NCBI GenBank assembly: GCA_038562165.1
Contig: JBCFAO010000029.1
Span: forward strand, 1-49,524
DNA: 49,524 nt
From: WRMS01 sp038562165
GTDB lineage: Bacteria > Bacillota > Peptococcia > DRI-13 > UBA5745
Direction: 5' to 3'
Each line of letters opens with the position of its first letter. Positions within the stretch are counted from its first letter, which is position 1. A model generated the notes under the pieces. It saw only the letters and a list, made by a program, of their open reading frames with translations. It was not told the origin of the DNA and ran no database searches. Below are positions 40,832 through 49,416 of the stretch, piece by piece. Made by a program: the position numbers and the translations under genes.

Positions 40832-41824
40832 ATGGATAGCCAGCCCACAGATAGCCGGACAATAAATGATCCGGCTCTGGATGAACAAGAAATTCAGCGT
40901 TTTGCCCGCTACCGCAGGCGGGTGGTTGAAAACTGCTCAAAAGTAATTTTAGGCAAGGAGCAGGCCATCAGCTATCTGCTTACCACTTTTCTCTGTTCCG
41001 GCCACATTTTGCTGGAGGACTTGCCCGGCACCGGCAAAACCATGTTGTTAAAAGCCTTTGCCCGTTCCATCGGCGGCGAATTTAAACGCATCCAGTTTAC
41101 CCCGGACCTTTTGCCCTCGGATTTAACGGGCATCAACTTCTATAATCAGAAGCTGGGCGATTTTGAGTTTCGCCCCGGCCCCCTATTTACCAATATTGTC
41201 CTGGCCGATGAGATCAACCGGGCTACCCCCAGAACCCAATCCAGCCTTCTGGAAGCCATGGAGGAACGGCAAATCACCGTAGACGGCCAAACCCGCCTGC
41301 TGGCCCAGCCCTTCATGGTAATGGCTACGCAAAATCCCATTGAATCCTACGGCACCTTCCCCTTGCCGGAAGCCCAGGTAGACCGTTTCTTTATGCGCTT
41401 GTCCCTGGGCTACATGGAAAGAACCGACGAGCTTACCGTTATCAGCCGCCGGGATTCCCAGGATATTCTGGGCGATCTTGAAACAGTCGTCACTGCCGAA
41501 GAAACGGCCTGGCTGAAAGAAAACTACCGCCGCATCACCGTCAGCGCCGACGTAGCCAATTATTTGATGGACATTGTGGATCAGACCCGGCAGGAAAGCC
41601 GCTTTGCCGCCGGCGTTTCTACCCGGGGAGCCTTGGCCTTATATAAAGCCGCCCAGGTTAGCGCCGCTTTTGCCGGCCGGTCTTTCGTGGTACCGGAGGA
41701 TATCCGGCTGCTGGCTCCCCCTGTGCTGGCTCATCGTATCATGGCCGGCAATCTGGGCCAGGGCAGCGCCGTTCTTGATTGCCTGGAAGAGCTGATCCGG
41801 CAGGTTCCGGTACCTATGGAATAG
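40832..41824 (+). CDS. MoxR-family AAA ATPase (330 aa)
   Basis: Chaperone-like ATPase typically acting with von Willebrand/DUF58 partners. Walker A LPGTGKTMLLKAFA, Walker B VLADEINRATPRTQSSLLEAMEE, sensor MATQNPIESYGTFPLPEAQVDRF, and the C-terminal lid with a GVSTRGALALYKAAQ segment. Length is normal. ATG 40832 lies 12 nt after AAAGGTG; GTG/TTG codons overlapping that site are poorer. It heads a MoxR-DUF58-DUF4129 operon, interrupted by a structured 180-nt spacer. Confidence 0.92.
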   Translation: MDSQPTDSRTINDPALDEQEIQRFARYRRRVVENCSKVILGKEQAISYLLTTFLCSGHILLEDLPGTGKTMLLKAFARSIGGEFKRIQFTPDLLPSDLTGINFYNQKLGDFEFRPGPLFTNIVLADEINRATPRTQSSLLEAMEERQITVDGQTRLLAQPFMVMATQNPIESYGTFPLPEAQVDRFFMRLSLGYMERTDELTVISRRDSQDILGDLETVVTAEETAWLKENYRRITVSADVANYLMDIVDQTRQESRFAAGVSTRGALALYKAAQVSAAFAGRSFVVPEDIRLLAPPVLAHRIMAGNLGQGSAVLDCLEELIRQVPVPME

Positions 41825-41989
41825 GAGGACAAATCAGCCTATGCTCACTTCCTAGATGAAAGCGAAAGCTTTCATCTTCCGACCAAATCTCGAAAGAAGA
41901 CATCGTATTAATTAAGGAGATTTGGACGGTTGCGAACGTTCGCCACAGCTGAATTGTCCTCCAAAGAAAATATATCATTTTTCTTTTGG
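41824..41989 (+). ncRNA. candidate structured RNA between moxR and the DUF58 gene
   Basis: The outer stem pairs 41824-41838 with 41948-41962 (15 positions, one mismatch). Inside are a perfect 9-bp hairpin with GAAA loop (41855-41876), a perfect 9-bp stem CCAAATCTC / GAGATTTGG (41883-41891 / 41917-41925) and a palindrome GCGAACGTTCGC (41932-41943). A further hairpin (41961-41989, CCAAAGAAAA / TTTTCTTTTGG) follows. Together they fill nearly the whole spacer. It could equally be a MITE inserted in the operon; no known RNA family was recognised. Confidence 0.45.
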
Positions 41990-42005
41990 TGGATAGGAGG
42001 CCTTT

Positions 42006-43184
42006 GTGCTGCTGCTTTTTTTTCTGCTTGTCCTGGGCGCCTTCTTGCTGGAGCGGGCCTCTCTCAAGGATGAGCTGCCCTACATTTCTTATACCTGCCG
42101 GCCGGACCGCCGCCAAACGGAGCCGGGCCAGCCTTTTACTATCACCACAGCCCTTACTAATCGGCGTCGGCTACCGGTGGCTTTTTTGCGCCTGGAAGAG
42201 CAGCTGCCTCCTTCCCTTGCCATCAAAGGCGAGGGCCTAGATCTGCGGCCCAAGTCTGATTCTCTGCTCCTTTGCAGCACCGTATTTCTCATGCCTAAAG
42301 AGATTCTCAGCCGCAAAATAACGGCCTGCCTGCCGGAGCGGGGCCGTTATATTTTTCGGGGCGCCTTGATCTATTCCGGGGACTTCCTGGGCCTTCAGGA
42401 GCGGGGCCGCCAATTCCGGCAAACCGAGGAAATTGTGGTCTACCCTGCCGCCGCCAAAAATCAGGCTTTACCTCAGGTTTTGGGCAGCTTTTTGGGGGAT
42501 CAATCCGTCCGGCGTTTTATTTTGGAGGATCCCATTTTGACCCTGGGCTTTCGGGAATATACCGGTCACGAGCCCCAGCGCAGTATTAGCTGGCCTCAGA
42601 GCCTGGCCAAAGGCAGGCTGATGGTAAAGCAGTACGATTACACCCAGGACCTGTCCGTCACCGTATTGCTGAATACCGATTGCGGCATTAAAAACTACCG
42701 GGATCCCCAGCTAATCGAGGAAGCCTTTTCCTTAGCCCGCAGTGTTTGTGAAAACCTGGAGGCAAAAAAGATCCGCTACAGCTTTTTGACCAACGCCACT
42801 ACCGCCGGAGCCATGGGCCAATGGAGCTTCCTGCCGGCAGGCTTAGGCCGCCAGCATATTTATACCATTATGGAGGGCTTAGGCCGGGCTACTTACGATC
42901 ATCGGGAGCCCTGCAGCAGCTTGCTCAAACGGGCAGAAAGGCGGGGCGACCAGGGCCAGGCCCATATTCTCATTACACCCCGTCAAAGTCCCCGGCTGCT
43001 GGCCATGGTTAAAAGGCTGGAAGCATTGAGCGGCGGCAAAGTTTGTTTGCTAAGCGCTGCGTCGGGCGCTGCTTCAGGCACTGCAGCGGGCGTTGCGCCG
43101 GACACTGCCCTTACCGATGCCGGTGATGATACCCCCACTGCTGCTTACGCTAATACCACCGCCAGCAAGGAGGTGCCGGCATGA
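42006..43184 (+). CDS. DUF58 domain protein (392 aa)
   Basis: Membrane-associated partner of MoxR ATPases. One hydrophobic N-terminal helix (1-16), then the DUF58 signature GFREYTGHEPQRSISWPQSLAKGRLMVKQYDYTQD (181-215), followed by a vWA-like fold (VTVLLNTDCGIKNY). The last 50 residues are a low-complexity Ala/Thr/Gly tail. The start is GTG 42006 with TAGGAGG at 5 nt. Many homologues have two N-terminal helices; the one missing here may reflect the altered 5' region, since a second AGGAGG and ATG at 41844 lead only to a four-codon frame. Confidence 0.85.
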   Translation: MLLLFFLLVLGAFLLERASLKDELPYISYTCRPDRRQTEPGQPFTITTALTNRRRLPVAFLRLEEQLPPSLAIKGEGLDLRPKSDSLLLCSTVFLMPKEILSRKITACLPERGRYIFRGALIYSGDFLGLQERGRQFRQTEEIVVYPAAAKNQALPQVLGSFLGDQSVRRFILEDPILTLGFREYTGHEPQRSISWPQSLAKGRLMVKQYDYTQDLSVTVLLNTDCGIKNYRDPQLIEEAFSLARSVCENLEAKKIRYSFLTNATTAGAMGQWSFLPAGLGRQHIYTIMEGLGRATYDHREPCSSLLKRAERRGDQGQAHILITPRQSPRLLAMVKRLEALSGGKVCLLSAASGAASGTAAGVAPDTALTDAGDDTPTAAYANTTASKEVPA

Positions 43185-44491
43185 TCCTCAGCTTTTTCTG
43201 CCGGTTAACGGCAGACCTGGCCTTTTATTTTTCTTTTGCCAATTATCTTTTGATCTTTGCCGCATCCGGCTCGAATCAGCCCCCCGCCGCTGTCGGGGCT
43301 CCTTCCCTTACCGCCGCACCCATTTTATGGCCTATAGCCCTGTTATTAGCGTCAGGCCTCCTTTCTTACCTGCTAAAAACAAAGACAGGAAAGAAATCTG
43401 TTCAAGCTTTGCCCCTGTTTCTTCCCTGCCTCATTTTTTTATTGTCACCGGGCCGCCTTTCCCTGCTGGTAATGTTGCCGCCTTGGGCCTATCTGGCCTA
43501 TATCCTTTTTCAGGGCCGGGAACAGCTATCCTATAGCCAATATCACGACCGTTTTTTCTGGAGCCTCAAGCTATTGCCCCTACTGATTTTGCCGCCGCTG
43601 CTCAGCTTCCGCCTTGATCTTCTGACCCTTGTGCAGCGGCAAATACTGCCCTTTGTGGTTCTTTATCTCTTTTGCAGTGTTTTATCCTTGCGGCTTTCCC
43701 GCCATCAACAAGAGTCTTTAGGCCGCAAATCCATGCTATTGACCAATCTTCTCCTATTGCTCTGCTTTTTTCTGCTCTGCCTTTCCTTCGTCTATTCTCA
43801 GGTCTGGTCTTTAGCCTGGCAAGGCCTGACCTTGATTTATAGGTATTTATTAGCACCTCTGTTGCTCCTGCTGGCCATGGCCATCGCTTTGCCTTTTTTC
43901 GCCGTTGGCTTATTGATCAAGTTTTTGGCGGAAAAAAATCCGCCGGCAGAAGGTACCCCTTTTACCCAAGAGCTGGGGGAAGCCATGTCCTCTGCTTTCG
44001 GCGATGGTCCCCTGGGCGGTTTCCCGGAGCCCCTGCGCTTGCTCTTGTTATTTTTGCTGCTGCTGGCCTTTCTCTGGGTAGCCTGGCGCCTGTTTCGGCG
44101 GCTGGCCGGCGGCCCCGCTGCAACGCCAGCCTCCGCTGCCATCAGCGAAAGCCGGCAAAAGCTTTCTCCTTCTGCCGGCCAAGAGCTAAATTTATTGCCG
44201 CCGGCGGATCCCCGGCTGGCGGTACGGTATTACTACCGTAAATTTATGCGTTTATGTCAAAAACAAGGCTTGCCTTTGGAAGCCGGTCAAACCAGCCTGG
44301 ATATCCAGGCTTTGGTCCAGGAGCAATTGCCTTCCCAGCAAGCCGCTTTAGCGGAATTGAGGCAGCTCTATCTGCCGGCCCGCTATGATGAAGGCAACTT
44401 CGCTGCTGCAGATAAAGAAAAAGCAAGCAAGGCCAAGTCCATTTACCGGCTGATTAAGAAAGCTTTTTTAGAGAAAGCAAATAGCCGATGA
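43181..44491 (+). CDS. multi-pass membrane protein with DUF4129 C-terminal domain (436 aa)
   Basis: About eight hydrophobic segments in residues 1-240 and another near 282-300, a short linker, then a cytoplasmic DUF4129-like domain (about 345-432: AVRYYYRKFMRLCQKQGLPLEAGQTSLD, 'LRQLYLPARYDEGNF', KSIYRLIKKAFLEK). Homologues in this position usually carry a transglutaminase-like domain before DUF4129; it is absent here. ATG 43181 overlaps the DUF58 stop (ATGA). Its 3' end overlaps the convergent idi gene by 38 nt. Confidence 0.8.
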   Translation: MILSFFCRLTADLAFYFSFANYLLIFAASGSNQPPAAVGAPSLTAAPILWPIALLLASGLLSYLLKTKTGKKSVQALPLFLPCLIFLLSPGRLSLLVMLPPWAYLAYILFQGREQLSYSQYHDRFFWSLKLLPLLILPPLLSFRLDLLTLVQRQILPFVVLYLFCSVLSLRLSRHQQESLGRKSMLLTNLLLLLCFFLLCLSFVYSQVWSLAWQGLTLIYRYLLAPLLLLLAMAIALPFFAVGLLIKFLAEKNPPAEGTPFTQELGEAMSSAFGDGPLGGFPEPLRLLLLFLLLLAFLWVAWRLFRRLAGGPAATPASAAISESRQKLSPSAGQELNLLPPADPRLAVRYYYRKFMRLCQKQGLPLEAGQTSLDIQALVQEQLPSQQAALAELRQLYLPARYDEGNFAAADKEKASKAKSIYRLIKKAFLEKANSR

Positions 44492-45011
44492 CCTTGGGGG
44501 CGGCAATCAGAAACCAGGCGGCATAACGACCAGGATTATCTTTCAGATCTTCCGCCAAAGCGTCAATCTCAACCCAGGCCAGCTCCTGGATTTCTTCAGG
44601 ATCCGGCTGCAGGCTGCCCTCTCCCGCCGCCTCGTCCCAGGAACCGATAAAGACATGGTCAAATTCGTATTCCGACAGACCGTCAGCAAAAACCTGGCGG
44701 TAAACGAAAGCATCAATCTCCGTCAGCCCGCATTGAATGCCCACTTCTTCCAGAAGCCGCCGGCCGGCGGCTTCTTTTGTGTCCTCACCAGGCCGGGGGT
44801 GGGAGCAGCATGTATTGGCCCAAAGGCCGCCGCTGTGGTATTTGCCGCCGGCCCGCTGCTGGATCAATAAACGCCTGGCTTCTTTATCCGTTACAAATAC
44901 GGAAAAGGCCCTATGCAAAAGGCCTTTTCGATGGGTCTCTTCTTTACCTGCCTCACCCAAAGGCCGGTCTAATACATCCACCAAAATTAGCCGGTCTTGA
45001 CTGTTATCCAT
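44454..45011 (-). CDS. idi: isopentenyl-diphosphate delta-isomerase type 1, Nudix fold (185 aa)
   Basis: Interconverts isopentenyl and dimethylallyl diphosphate. The type 1 pattern is clear: HRAFSVFV (first His), LWANTCCSHPRPGED (catalytic Cys and His), AAGRRLLEEVGIQ (Nudix box) and YEFDHVFIG (Glu-containing active-site strand). Normal length. The enzyme is not essential in the MEP pathway and is scattered in Firmicutes. It starts 10 nt after the ilvA stop, so the two share a transcript; the ends overlap the convergent DUF4129 gene. Confidence 0.9.
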   Translation of the reverse strand: MDNSQDRLILVDVLDRPLGEAGKEETHRKGLLHRAFSVFVTDKEARRLLIQQRAGGKYHSGGLWANTCCSHPRPGEDTKEAAGRRLLEEVGIQCGLTEIDAFVYRQVFADGLSEYEFDHVFIGSWDEAAGEGSLQPDPEEIQELAWVEIDALAEDLKDNPGRYAAWFLIAAPKVIGYLLSLKKLS

Positions 45012-45021
45012 GTTTATCTCC

Positions 45022-46179
45022 TTACCATTTCAAAAGAGCAATACCATCCCGGCGCAAAGCCGATAAGATTTCTTCACCATGCTGGAAACTTCTCGTCTCA
45101 ATGAGCACCGTCACCCCTACCATATTGATAGGTATATCCACCCGGTTGCGCTCGTGGGCAACATTGATTATATTGCCTTTTTCTTTGGCGATGATCTCAA
45201 GACAGTGCTGCAAAGCTCCCGGCCGGTCGCCTAAAACTGCGGTGATCTCCCGGTATCTGCCGTTTTTCATCATGCCTCGCTGAATGATCTGAGCCATAAA
45301 GTTTACGTCGATATTGCCGCCGCTGATGATACAGACTACTTTTTTGCCTGCCGCCGGAAATTTCTTGTACAAGGCCGCAGCCACTGTGGCGGCGCCAGCC
45401 CCTTCCGTCACTACCTTGGCCCGTTCAAGGAGCAGCAGAATGGCTCCCGCCAGCTCTTCGTCATCTACCTGAACCATATCGTCCAGATACTTCTCTAAAA
45501 TAGGTCCGGTAACTGAGCCGGGCTTTTTTACTTTGATACCGTCGGCAATGGTATTGCTGCGGTTGGCCGCTTCCACGCCGATTACCTGAATCCGGGGATT
45601 CAGGGATTTGACAGCCAGGGCAACGCCGGCAGCCAAACCGCCGCCGCCTACCGGTACGAGAATTACTTCGGCTTCCGGCAACTGCTCCAAAATCTCCAGA
45701 CCCACAGTGCCCTGACCGGCAATAATATACGGATCGTCGTAAGCATGAACGAAGGTAGCTCCCGTTTCCTGCTGCAGCTCCATGGCCTTTTGATAAGCAT
45801 CGTCATAATTTTCGCCGGCCAGTACCACTTGAGCGCCGTAGCTCTTCGTGGCTGCCACCTTGGCCAGCGGCGCTCCCTCCGGCATAACGATAGTGGCGGC
45901 AAGGCCGCTATTGCCGGCTGCCAGAGCCACTCCTTGAGCGTGATTGCCGGCTGAGGCAGCGATAACGCCTTTAGCCGCTTCTTCCGCCGAAAGGTTCAGT
46001 ATCCGGTTGGCTGCTCCTCTGGATTTAAAAGAGCCTGTCTTCTGCATGTTTTCCAGCTTGAGATAAACCTGGCCGCCGATTAGCTGATCCAGGGAGCGGG
46101 AGCGGGAAAGGCCCGTTTTATGGACCTGATCTTGCAGACCTTCTTTGGCCTGCCAAATGTCTTTTAATTGGATATCCAA
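45022..46179 (-). CDS. ilvA: threonine ammonia-lyase (threonine dehydratase) with C-terminal ACT domain (385 aa)
   Basis: PLP enzyme converting threonine to 2-oxobutanoate. The cofactor Lys is in GSFKSRGA (residue 52), with AASAGNHAQGVA and the phosphate loop PVGGGGLAAG. The C-terminal 75 residues look like a single ACT-like domain (REITAVLGDRPGALQHCLEIIA), as in the short, catabolic-type or clostridial enzymes. The start is TTG 46179 with GGAGGT at 7 nt; the TTG at 46185 is too close to it. No T-box or attenuator is seen upstream. Confidence 0.92.
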   Translation of the reverse strand: MDIQLKDIWQAKEGLQDQVHKTGLSRSRSLDQLIGGQVYLKLENMQKTGSFKSRGAANRILNLSAEEAAKGVIAASAGNHAQGVALAAGNSGLAATIVMPEGAPLAKVAATKSYGAQVVLAGENYDDAYQKAMELQQETGATFVHAYDDPYIIAGQGTVGLEILEQLPEAEVILVPVGGGGLAAGVALAVKSLNPRIQVIGVEAANRSNTIADGIKVKKPGSVTGPILEKYLDDMVQVDDEELAGAILLLLERAKVVTEGAGAATVAAALYKKFPAAGKKVVCIISGGNIDVNFMAQIIQRGMMKNGRYREITAVLGDRPGALQHCLEIIAKEKGNIINVAHERNRVDIPINMVGVTVLIETRSFQHGEEILSALRRDGIALLKW

Positions 46180-46258
46180 ATACAATACCTCCGCTTTCTG
46201 TAAGCTCTATGCAGTTTAGCTTGTCCCTTAGCCCTTGCCGGCAAAGCTGCACTAGCCT

Positions 46259-46843
46259 TTATTTCTCAATACCCTCTCTGGCCTCTAAACCCAGGTCATT
46301 GTAATAATGCTTGATTTCTTTCATCTCCGTAACCAGGTGAGCTTTTTCAATCAGCTCTGCCGTAGCTCCCCGGCCGGTAAGAATGACTTCCGTTTCTGCG
46401 GCTTTATTATCCAGGAGCGCTTCCAAACCGGACCAATCAATAAGGCCGAAGCTCAAGGCCACATTGATTTCATCCAGCACCACCAAATCGTATTCACCGC
46501 TGGCCACTACTTCGGCCGCCCTGGCCAGTCCCCGGTCTACCAGAGCCTGATAATCTGCCGGCGGCTTGCCCGGAGGAAAAATCACCACACTATCGCCCCA
46601 TTTAGCCTTGTCCTCTTCCGATATCACATTCTCAGGCACCATAAAAAAGGGCTTGCCCACTGTCTCTAAAGTTAGCTGAGGAGCAAAATCCGTTAAAATC
46701 TTATGTTCGCTGTAGCCCTTTGCTTTCAGAAATTGCAGGAACATTACTTTTTTGCCGGCCCCCAAAGCCCGGAGGGACAAACCGATAGCCGCCGTGGTTT
46801 TGCCTTTACCATTCCCTGTGTAAACTTGAATCATACCCGTCAT
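46259..46843 (-). CDS. cobO: cob(I)alamin adenosyltransferase, CobO/BtuR type (194 aa)
   Basis: Transfers the adenosyl group of ATP to cobalamin or its precursor. The P-loop is VYTGNGKGKTTAAIGLSLRA (residues 7-26), followed by KVMFLQFLK, a LVVLDEINVAL strand and VILTGRGA, all typical of CobA/CobO. GGAGGG precedes the ATG. It overlaps the end of the TPR-like gene by 38 nt. No other cobalamin gene is in the window. Confidence 0.93.
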   Translation of the reverse strand: MTGMIQVYTGNGKGKTTAAIGLSLRALGAGKKVMFLQFLKAKGYSEHKILTDFAPQLTLETVGKPFFMVPENVISEEDKAKWGDSVVIFPPGKPPADYQALVDRGLARAAEVVASGEYDLVVLDEINVALSFGLIDWSGLEALLDNKAAETEVILTGRGATAELIEKAHLVTEMKEIKHYYNDLGLEAREGIEK

Positions 46844-47372
46844 TTTTCTTCCCTCCTATAAATTCCACATCCTCAAGCTGCGAAGCGTTGTTGAAATATT
46901 GCTGGGCCTGGTTGTAGCAGTCCCCCGCTTCCCGGTACTTTTCTTCCCGCTGCAATTGGGTGGCCAACTGATTGAAGGCCAAAGCCAAATTAAAATGGGA
47001 CTCATGAGCCGCCGGCGCTAAAAGCAAGGAGGCCTGCAGCATCCAAATAGCTTGGGGCAGGTTGTATTGGGCGGCCATTTCCGTCCCCTCATAAAAAAGC
47101 TGGCTGGCCAGCTCTTCATTGTAGACATTGAGCCAGGCGCAATATTGGGGGTTCAGGGGCGATTCCGGCTCGTGACCCAGCAAAAACACCATGGTACTGG
47201 CAACCGCCGCAAAAAACTCCTGGCTGCTCATACCGCTCTTTAATGAGGAGATAAAGATAGGGTAGGCCGGCAGCACCGGCGACTGCTCCATTCCCGGCAA
47301 TTCCGGCTGTACCCAGGGCAAATAAGTGATCTGGCTGTGCCAGGTTTTATCCCAAGGTAAATAACCAGTCAT
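46806..47372 (-). CDS. TPR-like protein of unknown function (188 aa)
   Basis: No family recognised. The C-terminal half has helical repeats with a TPR rhythm (NLPQAIWMLQASLLLAPAAHESHFNLALAFNQLATQL, then EKYREAGDCYNQAQQYFNNA). The N-terminal 60 residues are Pro- and Trp-rich (YLPWDKTWH, TYLPWVQPELPGM). No signal peptide. AGGTGG precedes the ATG. The 38-nt overlap with cobO implies coupled translation, but a functional link is not evident. Confidence 0.7.
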   Translation of the reverse strand: MTGYLPWDKTWHSQITYLPWVQPELPGMEQSPVLPAYPIFISSLKSGMSSQEFFAAVASTMVFLLGHEPESPLNPQYCAWLNVYNEELASQLFYEGTEMAAQYNLPQAIWMLQASLLLAPAAHESHFNLALAFNQLATQLQREEKYREAGDCYNQAQQYFNNASQLEDVEFIGGKKNDGYDSSLHREW

Positions 47373-47426
47373 TTATCCACCTGCTTTCGTTTTTATAATC
47401 TTATAATACCATAACGCCTAAAAAGA

Positions 47427-47450
47427 AAATAGAGCCCAAAATTGAGCCCT
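47427..47450 (-). terminator. terminator after the methyltransferase gene
   Basis: On the minus strand AGGGCTC-AATTTT-GGGCTCT is followed by ATTTTCTTTTT. GGGCUC pairs with itself through two G-U wobbles, giving a 7-bp RNA stem although the DNA looks like a direct repeat. Confidence 0.55.
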
Positions 47451-47508
47451 ATATATCTTCGATATCAACTACCATTTCTCTATAATGAGCAATAATGCCG
47501 ATTTTCAT
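47449..47508 (-). CDS. possible 19-aa small ORF
   Basis: ATG 47508 has GGGAGG 8 nt upstream and the frame reads MKIGIIAHYREMVVDIEDI, then TAG at the foot of the terminator stem. It begins 28 nt after the methyltransferase stop. The beginning looks like the first beta strand of a larger protein, so it may be a truncated remnant rather than a functional peptide. Confidence 0.3.
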   Translation of the reverse strand: MKIGIIAHYREMVVDIEDI

Positions 47509-47536
47509 ATCCCGTTCCTCCCTGATAAATGAGCAG

Positions 47537-48469
47537 TCATCGCAGAGCCTTAGCTATTTCAATAATATGTGAATCATCGGTACCACAGCAACCGCCATAG
47601 ATTTTTAGGGGGAAGGATCTATGCAATAATAAAAACTCCTCCGCCAGTTCCTTAGCGGTCGTGGTTTTTAATGTCTTACTGTTGTCAAGTTCTTCTGGCG
47701 AAAGGTTTATAGCGTTAGCTTGTATGCCCCAAAATCTTTTTCTGACTAATTCGGTCCGGTTTTCTTTTTGCGATAGTGCCTCTCTAAGTATGGCCGGGTG
47801 GACACAGTTGGTCATATAGCAAAGCGGATTTAATTCAGTTGAGGCATCAATCTTTAAAATGGCATCATGAATCGTGCTGCCGTCAAGCAGCGTACCATTA
47901 CCGTTTATCATTAGACTAATGATATATGGCAGTTTTGATTTTTCCATAACTTTCGCCATTCCAAGGGCCTCCGGCAGCGCAGGCATAATCCCGGCGAAAA
48001 GAAAATCAATAGCCTCTAAATCAAACATATCCATCTGCCAGGAATGGTATTCTATCGCTTCATCCGTATTCAGGCCTTCTATCCCGCTGTATGCATCGCC
48101 CCTGCAGCCCATCATTCCGCCAATAAATGTTTCACAGGCATATTTAGACGACAATTCGCCAAGAAAAGCAGCGTAATCTTTCATCATGTTTTTATCCCTG
48201 TATTTAGAGCGCAAAACTCTTTCTTTATTGGCTCTTCTTGTATTTGTAAGCAAAAGGATTGGCAGTTTGTAATCCTTGGCAACTTTTAAATAACTGCAAT
48301 AAATTGACGTTAACGCATCCCGCCCGGCAGAGTCGTAAATTAAAGATGCATACATTATGTCTGCATCGGGCCTTATAGAAAATTCATGCTCAAGTCTTTG
48401 CCCTACTGCCCCCTCAGTAAGGATAAGGTGATTTGTATTAAAACAGTTTTTTAAATGTGATTCCTCCAT
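47537..48469 (-). CDS. homocysteine S-methyltransferase family protein (310 aa)
   Basis: Zn-dependent methyltransferase fold of the MHT/BHMT type. ILTEGAVGQRLEHEF near the N-terminus binds the substrate region, YMTNCVHP carries the first Zn cysteine and GGCCGTDDSHI near the end the next two. The usual substrate is homocysteine with a methyl donor such as S-methylmethionine, but this branch is divergent. ATG 48469 is preferred (CGGAG at 9 nt, family-like N-terminus); ATG 48532 would add 21 residues but has no good ribosome site. Confidence 0.8.
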   Translation of the reverse strand: MEESHLKNCFNTNHLILTEGAVGQRLEHEFSIRPDADIMYASLIYDSAGRDALTSIYCSYLKVAKDYKLPILLLTNTRRANKERVLRSKYRDKNMMKDYAAFLGELSSKYACETFIGGMMGCRGDAYSGIEGLNTDEAIEYHSWQMDMFDLEAIDFLFAGIMPALPEALGMAKVMEKSKLPYIISLMINGNGTLLDGSTIHDAILKIDASTELNPLCYMTNCVHPAILREALSQKENRTELVRKRFWGIQANAINLSPEELDNSKTLKTTTAKELAEEFLLLHRSFPLKIYGGCCGTDDSHIIEIAKALR

Positions 48470-48538
48470 AATCCGCAACTCCGTAACAATTTTCTCTAAA
48501 ACCCAACCTTCATTGATCGATAAACGGAACATATAAAG

Positions 48539-48562
48539 AAATAGAGCCCTTAATCGAGCCCC
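48539..48562 (-). terminator. terminator after the YwgA-like gene
   Basis: GGGGCTC-GATTAA-GGGCTCT followed by ATTTCTTT on the minus strand; the same G-U-containing stem as at 47427-47450. The surrounding 43 bp also resembles that site. Confidence 0.5.
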
Positions 48563-48592
48563 ATTCCCTTATCGATAAACAACCTTAAAGTA

Positions 48593-49114
48593 TTAATGAG
48601 AAAACCGCTTATTAAAATAGGCAAAACTCTCTAACGAACGCTGGATTTGCTCTACGGAATATTTGGCGCCTTTGATTTTTTGTACGCCGGCAATCACGCT
48701 TTCCCTTGTCTTGTCCTCCAAATGGTCATAAGCATACATAGCTGTAGTCAATAGTTCCAGATCCGATGGGGATTCATGAGAAAAACGCTGAATTAGCTGA
48801 TCGATAATCTCTTGCTGCTCCCTTGATAATTCTTTTGGTAAAACAGCAAAGTCCCTTTCATTTATGCTCATTAAATGAGAGTGTCCGGAATAATCAAACT
48901 CAATTATCCCATCAGCACCCAAAGACATAGTAGAGGTGTCTAATGCTGCGCTATAAGGCCCATAAAAATGAATGCCATAATTATACCCAAGATTAACGCC
49001 TTTTTGCTGGATTAAAAAAATCATTTTATGCAAAGCTTTTTTCCCTGGCTTTTTGCCCCAGAGCTCATTAATCCTTTTGATTACATATGCCGCATTATCC
49101 AAAATCTCCATCAT
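48593..49114 (-). CDS. YwgA/Panacea (DUF4065)-like protein (173 aa)
   Basis: Small soluble helical protein. The N-terminal core KALHKMIFLIQQKGVNLGYNYGIHFYGPYSAALD closely follows the KLQK-hydrophobic...FYGPYS pattern of YwgA and resembles the Panacea domain of some toxin-antitoxin systems. The rest is a charged helical region. The ATG overlaps the preceding gene's stop (TGATG), so the two are coupled. Function is unproven: it may be an antitoxin-like protein or a regulator. It ends 31 nt before a predicted terminator. Confidence 0.65.
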   Translation of the reverse strand: MMEILDNAAYVIKRINELWGKKPGKKALHKMIFLIQQKGVNLGYNYGIHFYGPYSAALDTSTMSLGADGIIEFDYSGHSHLMSINERDFAVLPKELSREQQEIIDQLIQRFSHESPSDLELLTTAMYAYDHLEDKTRESVIAGVQKIKGAKYSVEQIQRSLESFAYFNKRFSH

Positions 49115-49416
49115 CAGCGCTCCTTCCTTGTATCCAGCAATTCAGCGACGATTCTTTTTGCATCTGCAGCATGCAGTTTATCCACGTAAAGCCGCTTAAT
49201 GTTAATCGGTTTAATAAGGCTTTGCAACAATATTGATTCTGCCGCAATGCTTGAGGGCTCCTCCATATGGTTTACTAACATGGGAATTCCCTTGCCGCTG
49301 TTAGCGGCATATTCCTCTAATACAGGAATTTTGTGGGGCAGCTTATTAGCTGTGTCTTCAAATATATCACAGGCCAGCTCTCTTTTCAACTTGTCCTTAA
49401 TCACCGTCGGTGTCAA
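49114..49416 (-). CDS. hypothetical protein, possibly 5'-truncated (100 aa)
   Basis: No family recognised. Helical, charged protein with segments AANSGKGIPMLVNHMEEPSSIAAES and 'INIKRLYVDKLHAADAKRIVAELL'. The first usable start is TTG 49416 and no good ribosome site is near; GTG 49404 is an alternative. The frame stays open for a further 25 codons upstream to a TGA near 49492, and those codons look protein-like, so the gene may have lost its 5' part or use an unusual start. It overlaps the YwgA-like gene by one base. Confidence 0.55.
   Translation of the reverse strand: MTPTVIKDKLKRELACDIFEDTANKLPHKIPVLEEYAANSGKGIPMLVNHMEEPSSIAAESILLQSLIKPINIKRLYVDKLHAADAKRIVAELLDTRKER

Noticed and set aside
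41855..41925. Hammerhead ribozyme (GATGA and CGAAA boxes present)
   Set aside because: The boxes do not stand in the required order around three stems and the CTGATGA core is not complete.
46180..46258. T-box or leader attenuator before ilvA
   Set aside because: Only 79 nt separate cobO and ilvA, with no T-box sequence or terminator/antiterminator pair.
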